Shown here piece after piece: positions 59,925 to 64,000 of a stretch of 64,000 nt of DNA (within the stretch, counting starts at the first letter, position 1; the number at the start of each line of letters is the position of its first letter). Below the pieces are notes generated by a model. It was given only the letters and a program-made list of their open reading frames with translations. It had not been told where the DNA came from and did no database searches. The stretch is from NCBI GenBank assembly GCA_905197905.1, contig CAJKAP010000003.1, forward strand, positions 144,801 through 208,800, read 5' to 3'. Source of the stretch: an uncultured Sutterella sp. (GTDB lineage: Bacteria; Pseudomonadota; Gammaproteobacteria; Burkholderiales; Burkholderiaceae_F). The position numbers and the translations under genes were made by a program.

Positions 59925-60431
59925 TTAAAAGATTTGTCGATATCGCATCTGCCCAGTTCTGGGGTCTGCGTCACTTTGTAAAAGAATCGGCCCGCCTAAT
60001 CTAAAGGTGCGCTGTGGGAGCGTCACATAGGGGAAGGGTCGACGCCAACCACGTGCCACCGTGATATGCGCTTTAAAGGGCGTGGTATCGTACGCCACCT
60101 TCATTTCGTCCAGCACTTTACGTACTTCGGCTGCTACAGGGTAGAGCGTTTCTTCTGGCGTCAGCCCAAGCCAAAGCGTGCGCGAGCCAAAGTGCCCGAG
60201 GCGGCCCGTTGAAATCGTGCGCGGTGTCATGCTCGCAAGCGGTCGAATGGCGGCCGAAATACGAATCGCGGTATCGAGTGGCATTTCACCCAAGAACGCT
60301 AAGGTGATATGCAAATTCGTACTTGGCGTAAAGCGCGCCAGGGCGTCATAACGCGAGAGCACTTTGAGGTCACGAGTGAGCGTATCGCACATATCATGAG
60401 GAATCGTCAAAGCGGCAAAAATGCGTGGCAT
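59925..60431 (-). CDS. thpR: RNA 2',3'-cyclic phosphodiesterase (2'-5' RNA ligase family)
   Basis: 168 residues, normal for ThpR. The two catalytic HxT motifs are in NLHITLAFLGE and FKAHITVARGW, with RIFAALTIPHD at the N-terminus and GRLGHFGSRTLWLGL in between. The enzyme opens 2',3'-cyclic phosphates and may act in RNA repair; the natural substrate is uncertain. GGGAGAACACA precedes the start. Downstream of pyrD on the same strand but separated by hairpins. Confidence 0.93.
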   Translation of the reverse strand: MPRIFAALTIPHDMCDTLTRDLKVLSRYDALARFTPSTNLHITLAFLGEMPLDTAIRISAAIRPLASMTPRTISTGRLGHFGSRTLWLGLTPEETLYPVAAEVRKVLDEMKVAYDTTPFKAHITVARGWRRPFPYVTLPQRTFRLGGPILLQSDADPRTGQMRYRQIF

Positions 60432-60488
60432 TGTGTTCTCCCAAAAAAAAGAGTGAGTGAGTAGACAAAAAAATTACGGACGAAAAAA

Positions 60489-60568
60489 AGCGCTACCCGA
60501 GAAGAGTGTCTTCTCAGTGGCAGCGCTCAGTGTTGAGATAGACCCAACACAAAGCTAGCTCTGTGTTG
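60489..60568. terminator. Cluster of hairpins between pyrD and thpR
   Basis: First hairpin: AGCGCT (60489-60494) with AGCGCT (60522-60527) enclosing GAGAAG/CTTCTC (60499-60515). Then CAACACA (60545-60551) can pair either with TGTGTTG (60562-60568) or, by its CAACAC part, with GTGTTG (60530-60535). The two arrangements exclude each other. The minus-strand exit of the first stem is T-rich (positions 60488 down to 60483), so it likely ends the pyrD transcript. Confidence 0.6.
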
Positions 60569-60571
60569 ATT

Positions 60572-61627
60572 CTATTTTTGACTTTGCGTGGCTCGCCAAT
60601 GAGCGACAGCCTCGGAACTCTCTGCAATGAGAGCGGGACCCTTGTAGATGAAGCCCGTATAGAGTTGAACCAGTTTGGCCCCAGCTTTCATCTTTTCAAC
60701 GGCATCCTCGCCACTCATCACGCCACCGGAGGCAATGATGGGGAGATCCCCCTTCACATGTTCAGCAATCAAACGCACCACCTCCGTGGAACGTTCACGA
60801 AGAGGTGCACCAGAGAGGCCGCCAGTTTGTTCGCAGTTCGGCAACCCCTGAATACGGTCGCGCGAAATAGTTGTATTGGTAGCAATCACGGCATCAATGC
60901 CCTTGGCCATCAACACATCAACGCAACGAAGAATGTCGTCGTTTTCCAAATCGGGAGCGAGTTTCACAGCGATTGGCACATATTTCCCATCGCGCGCTTC
61001 TTGAAGTGCCGCGCGCTTAGCGACAATGCCGCCCACCAAATGCTCGAAGTGTTCTTCGGTCTGCAACTGACGAAGATTCTTCGTATTGGGCGAAGAAATA
61101 TTGATCGCAATGTAGTCAGCCGTGTCGTAAACCGCATCGAGCCCTTTTTCGTAGTCAGAAAGCGCATTTTCAATCGGGGTCACGGCGTTTTTGCCAATGT
61201 TGATCCCTAAAATGCCACCGCGCAAACGGAAGGCAGCAGCACTGCGCAAATTCTTCAAAACAGCTTGAGCGCCCTGATTATTAAAGCCCATGCGGTTGAT
61301 GATGCCCTTAGCAGGGATCACACGGAAGCAACGCGGCTTTGGGTTACCAGGCTGAGCGAGCGGGGTGATCGTGCCGATTTCGACGTGACCAAACCCCAAG
61401 GCACCAAAGGCACTCACGCGAATGCCGTCTTTGTCCATCCCTGCGGCCAAACCAATGGCATTAGGGAAACGCAAACCCATCACCTCAACAGGATCTTCGT
61501 CCGGCATATGGGTGAGCAACTTGTGCAGTCCCATGTGAACCGCCCAATTGAGGTTGCACATGGTGAGGTTATGGGCTGTTTCGGGTTGCATGGAAAACAG
61601 CACACGGCGGCAAAGCGAATAGAGCAT
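60572..61627 (-). CDS. pyrD: Dihydroorotate dehydrogenase (quinone), class 2
   Basis: 351 residues, typical of class 2. It oxidises dihydroorotate to orotate in pyrimidine synthesis at the inner membrane. The N-terminal helical pair that contacts quinone is visible (MLYSLCRRVLFSMQPETAHN), then PNAIGLAAGMDKDGIRV, HVEIGTITPLAQPGNPKPRC, NRMGFNNQGAQ, YIAINISSPNTKNLRQLQ (catalytic Ser), ATNTTISRD and the FMN-binding IASGGVMSGEDA. It begins 25 bases after the fused Aat-Bpt gene, so the two probably share a transcript. Confidence 0.97.
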   Translation of the reverse strand: MLYSLCRRVLFSMQPETAHNLTMCNLNWAVHMGLHKLLTHMPDEDPVEVMGLRFPNAIGLAAGMDKDGIRVSAFGALGFGHVEIGTITPLAQPGNPKPRCFRVIPAKGIINRMGFNNQGAQAVLKNLRSAAAFRLRGGILGINIGKNAVTPIENALSDYEKGLDAVYDTADYIAINISSPNTKNLRQLQTEEHFEHLVGGIVAKRAALQEARDGKYVPIAVKLAPDLENDDILRCVDVLMAKGIDAVIATNTTISRDRIQGLPNCEQTGGLSGAPLRERSTEVVRLIAEHVKGDLPIIASGGVMSGEDAVEKMKAGAKLVQLYTGFIYKGPALIAESSEAVAHWRATQSQK

Positions 61628-61652
61628 GATGCGTAGACTTGAGTATTAAAGG

Positions 61653-63512
61653 TTAATGAGTGCCTGTGGCACCTTTCGAGGGCTCATCAGCGCGGAGAAC
61701 CGTTTCTAAACTAATCCAACGATCCCGAGAGTAAAGCGACATCGGACGGTAATGGCGTTTGTAGTCCATTCCCGGAAAGTCTTTGAGCCAATGTCCAAGA
61801 TAGGCATAGGTCAACTTAAACTGACGCGCTAGCGAGAGCTCCATCAGAATACCGAAGGTTCCTAAACTATCGTACTCAGGGTCGTAGAAGTTATAGACCG
61901 CACTAATTGCATTATCGAGTAGGTCAATTATACAAACCATCAGCAGCTGATTGGGATTTTTGTCCGTACTTGGTGTACGGATTTCCACCGCGCCTGTGAG
62001 AGTACACGTATCAAAAAGCGCAATTTGGAGTTCGTCGCGCGTAAAAGTGCGCATGCCACTCTCTGGGTGACGCACTTTGACGTAGCGCTGATAGAGATCC
62101 CAATATTCGTCAGTGAGTTCAAGCCCTACTTGGAAGGTGGCCACTAAGTGGCGGTAGCGATTGACTAGACGCCGCATGGTTTTATTGCGTTTAAAGCGTG
62201 TCACGTCAACACGAGTGGCAAGGCAATCGTTGCAGCCTTGACAAATGGGGCGCGAGAAGAAATCACATTCACGACGGAAACCAAACGTGCTCAAAATACT
62301 ATAGAGGCGTGCGTTTTTCTCGTGCTCAGCGGAGTCTGGCGTCATCCAAACTTCGTGCAGCGCATAGCGACCTTTGTGATAACTGCAAGGACGGCGAATC
62401 ACAGGGACTCGCTTGCCGAGGCGACCGACGATGATATCTCGCCAACCTACACAAAGAATGTCTTCGCCACTGTCTTCAGTGAAGTTAGGCGGAATTTGGT
62501 TGTAGTCAAAGTCTTCATTAAATTCTGAATAGTCCCACTCGTTCTCTTCCTCAACCACTGGTTCTTCCGAGAGAGATTGGAAGAATGCTTTTTCTTCCTC
62601 ACTGAGCTCCTCGAGTATGTCTGGCCTCTGAAGAAGATCAAGAGGAGAAGGTTCAACCAAAATAGAAGCCCGTTGTCCTTTTTTTAAAGCCTCTTCTGCC
62701 TCTTCTCTTGTGCGAGGTTGAAATTCAGGAAAGGCTTCTTCGAGAAGGAGCACTAAATTCTGTGGAATAAGATTCCAGTCGGGAGAGGGGAGCGCGACAG
62801 CACGTTGCTGCTCTGGAATATACCGATCCCAGTCCCAAGTCTGCGGATGGAATTTCGAGACAAAGGGAGAATTCATCTGGCAATCAATGAGTGGCAGATG
62901 GTAGACGCGCCCCAAAGCACAAAGCCCTAAGAGAGCAAGGCGGGAGGCATCATCTTGCCAACTAAAGGCTGACTCTCCATAGAGCATGCCACCTTTATTT
63001 CCAAAGAGAAGCCCACCTTGAAGCTTACCGCCGATTACGACAGAAATAGAATGCGTGAGTCCATAGCGATGCGCTTCTTTCCAATAGGCACGCAACTCAT
63101 TGCTAATCCAAGTCCCGCCCCGCGTAAATTGATAGTGATCAGCCACAGTATCGACCATCTCTTCGTAGTTAGCGTCTAAGAGAATCTGAAGAGACTGACC
63201 GTGATAGTGACCTCTCTGAGCATCACGCACACAAGGGCGAAAGCTTCGAGAAATTTTCACTTTATCCGTTTCTATCACGGTGCAAGGAGAAACGCGTCCC
63301 CAGGGATAGAGATCTTGAGCAATATCTTCAGTGGTTGGCCAAGGCATCAATCCCGTTTGGTAGCCGTAGTTAATCAGATCGAGCGACAAGCCGTGCGAAA
63401 TCGCGCCCACAACAAACTGCGCCTCCTCAGAATGACCTGGGTTGCGGGGAGCGTGAGCAGCAATCTGATCAAGTTCAGTTGCTTCAAATATAGGAGGGAT
63501 TGAGTTAGGCAT
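61653..63512 (-). CDS. Fused leucyl/phenylalanyl-tRNA transferase (Aat) and aspartate/glutamate leucyltransferase (Bpt)
   Basis: 619 residues. Residues about 30-250 follow Aat: INYGYQTGLMPWP, SRSFRPCVRDA, GTWISNELRAYWKEAHRYG, THSISVVIGGKLQGGLLFG, YGESAFSWQDDASRLALLGL and LIDCQMNS, keeping the GES Glu and DCQ Gln of the active site, though the usual HSIEVW is HSISVV and a WWSP block is changed. Residues about 265-345 are an acidic linker. Residues about 350-605 follow Bpt/Ate: RPCSYHKGRYALHEVW, GFRRECDFFSRPICQGCNDC (Cys cluster), RHPESGMRTFTRDE, AISAVYNFYDPEYDSLGTFG and LGHWLKDFPGMDYKRHYRPM. Both enzymes attach hydrophobic residues to protein N-termini, marking them for ClpS/ClpAP. aat and bpt usually lie side by side before pyrD in betaproteobacteria, so this looks like an operon fusion. 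The reading frame is continuous through the linker. Confidence 0.88.
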   Translation of the reverse strand: MPNSIPPIFEATELDQIAAHAPRNPGHSEEAQFVVGAISHGLSLDLINYGYQTGLMPWPTTEDIAQDLYPWGRVSPCTVIETDKVKISRSFRPCVRDAQRGHYHGQSLQILLDANYEEMVDTVADHYQFTRGGTWISNELRAYWKEAHRYGLTHSISVVIGGKLQGGLLFGNKGGMLYGESAFSWQDDASRLALLGLCALGRVYHLPLIDCQMNSPFVSKFHPQTWDWDRYIPEQQRAVALPSPDWNLIPQNLVLLLEEAFPEFQPRTREEAEEALKKGQRASILVEPSPLDLLQRPDILEELSEEEKAFFQSLSEEPVVEEENEWDYSEFNEDFDYNQIPPNFTEDSGEDILCVGWRDIIVGRLGKRVPVIRRPCSYHKGRYALHEVWMTPDSAEHEKNARLYSILSTFGFRRECDFFSRPICQGCNDCLATRVDVTRFKRNKTMRRLVNRYRHLVATFQVGLELTDEYWDLYQRYVKVRHPESGMRTFTRDELQIALFDTCTLTGAVEIRTPSTDKNPNQLLMVCIIDLLDNAISAVYNFYDPEYDSLGTFGILMELSLARQFKLTYAYLGHWLKDFPGMDYKRHYRPMSLYSRDRWISLETVLRADEPSKGATGTH

Positions 63513-63688
63513 GGCCAGAAGAAAATTGAGTGAAAAAATCGCTAAGAATTAGTTGATTATAGGCGGTTGTAGCTGGCTTCGGATATGGTCGTTGAGAGAG
63601 GTAAAAAGTTTCGCGTAGGAAAAATTCCTTATAGTTCACTAGGTTAGCGAAAAAACCTAAATTTTTTATCAGTTTTTTGGGGAAAACC

Positions 63689-63717
63689 TTGACAATCCGA
63701 AAAAAGGTGTGTACTAT
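63689..63717 (+). promoter_or_regulatory. Strong sigma-70 promoter of the initiator tRNA
   Basis: TTGACA (63689-63694), exactly 17 bases, then TACTAT (63712-63717), with an A/T-rich stretch upstream that could act as an UP element. Expected start near 63724, 44 bases before the tRNA. The rest of 63513-63688 holds no supported gene. Confidence 0.88.
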
Positions 63718-63767
63718 TCACAGTCTCAGTTAAAACAACAAGTTTGTTTGCTGATAGGCAAGATGAT

Positions 63768-63844
<77 letters not shown>

Positions 63845-63847
63845 ACG

Positions 63848-63875
63848 AATCATAATGCGAATTATGATTTTTTTT
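63848..63875 (+). terminator. Strong intrinsic terminator after tRNA-fMet
   Basis: AATCATAAT (63848-63856) pairs perfectly with ATTATGATT (63861-63869) around GCGA and runs into eight T (63868-63875), four bases after the CCA end. Confidence 0.9.
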
Positions 63876-64000
63876 GCCTCTAGTTCTTTAAAAAATTGAA
63901 TTCAACGAACCGATAAGTGTGAACATCGGCAAGTAGAGACTCAGTAATGAGGTCTCAAAAAACTTACGAAGTTCGCACTTTGAAGGAAAGCCGAAAGACG
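63876..64000 (+). promoter_or_regulatory. rRNA-operon-type leader (boxA and pre-16S stem), running off the window
   Basis: AGTTCTTTAAAAAATT near 63882-63897 resembles the boxA antitermination element of rRNA leaders. It is followed by sequence of the ACCGATAAGTGTG type common in betaproteobacterial pre-16S leaders and by a nested stem: GTGTGAAC (63917-63924) with GTTCGCAC (63971-63978), and GAGAC (63936-63940) with GTCTC (63952-63956). The conserved 16S 5' end is not reached, so an rRNA operon beyond 64000 is a prediction. Confidence 0.6.

Noticed and set aside
63876..64000. Start of the 16S rRNA gene itself
   Set aside because: The conserved 16S 5' sequence is not present before the window ends; only leader-type sequence is seen.

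Overview
The window looks like a chromosomal segment of a Gram-negative betaproteobacterium of the order Burkholderiales, most likely an asaccharolytic gut Sutterellaceae-type organism (Sutterella/Parasutterella relatives). This is inferred from gene order and content: valS-holC-pepA, gmk-rpoZ-spoT, aat/bpt-pyrD, glnA-ntrB-ntrC with a sigma-54 promoter, DcuA-type antiport, aspartase and a DctS/DctR-like sensor pair. No rRNA gene body lies in the window, so the placement is not proven. Almost all of it is ordinary housekeeping chromosome. I see no prophage, CRISPR array, intact insertion sequence or plasmid origin.

Layout. 1-1.5 kb: 3' end of dnaE. 1.6-8.3 kb: the most unusual block, with two full-length, apparently non-catalytic transposase-like proteins (one IS4/IS1634-like with a long Lys/Ala/Glu tract, one ISAs1-like), followed by a large helicase-nuclease with a DUF4145-like N-terminus, UvrD motors and an inserted DnaQ exonuclease. 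8.4-13.3 kb: aspartate/glutamate racemase-family protein, DcuA-type transporter, divergent LysR regulator and an alpha/beta-hydrolase fold protein without its nucleophile. 13.3-15.2 kb: small exported protein, RarD-type permease and a Pro-Arg-His tRNA operon. 15.4-19 kb: argH, an AGCS amino-acid/sodium symporter and a 99-residue WYL-like protein. 19-25.1 kb: valS, a Pro/Ala-rich protein, holC, pepA and tRNA-Ala. 25.3-28.6 kb: aspA with a divergent LysR gene, then greB. 28.7-33.1 kb: spoT, rpoZ, gmk, yicC. 33.4-36 kb: rph-rdgB-hemW. 36-42 kb: glnA-ntrB-ntrC, an RlmN-type radical SAM enzyme and a coupled membrane protein. 42-49.4 kb: xth, prlC, folD and the DctR/DctS-like pair. 49.7-56.8 kb: rpiA, yggX, hrpA and a PBP7-type endopeptidase. 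56.8-63.5 kb: IclR regulator, membrane Fe-S oxidoreductase, thpR, pyrD and a single protein fusing the two bacterial N-degron aminoacyl transferases (Aat and Bpt). 63.7-64 kb: a strong promoter, initiator tRNA-Met, a strong terminator and an rRNA-operon-type leader running off the end.

How the genes work together. Aspartase, the DcuA-type antiporter, the racemase-family protein and the DctS/DctR-like pair suggest a physiology built on aspartate and C4-dicarboxylates (aspartate to fumarate to succinate). glnA-ntrB-ntrC provides classical nitrogen control of glutamine synthesis. The Aat-Bpt fusion would place both leucine-tagging reactions of the bacterial N-end rule on one chain. The best candidates for something undescribed are the Aat-Bpt fusion (61653-63512) and the 1.6-8.3 kb block of two domesticated-looking transposase relatives beside a DUF4145-UvrD-DnaQ fusion. 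All family assignments are from reading motifs by eye; no search was run.
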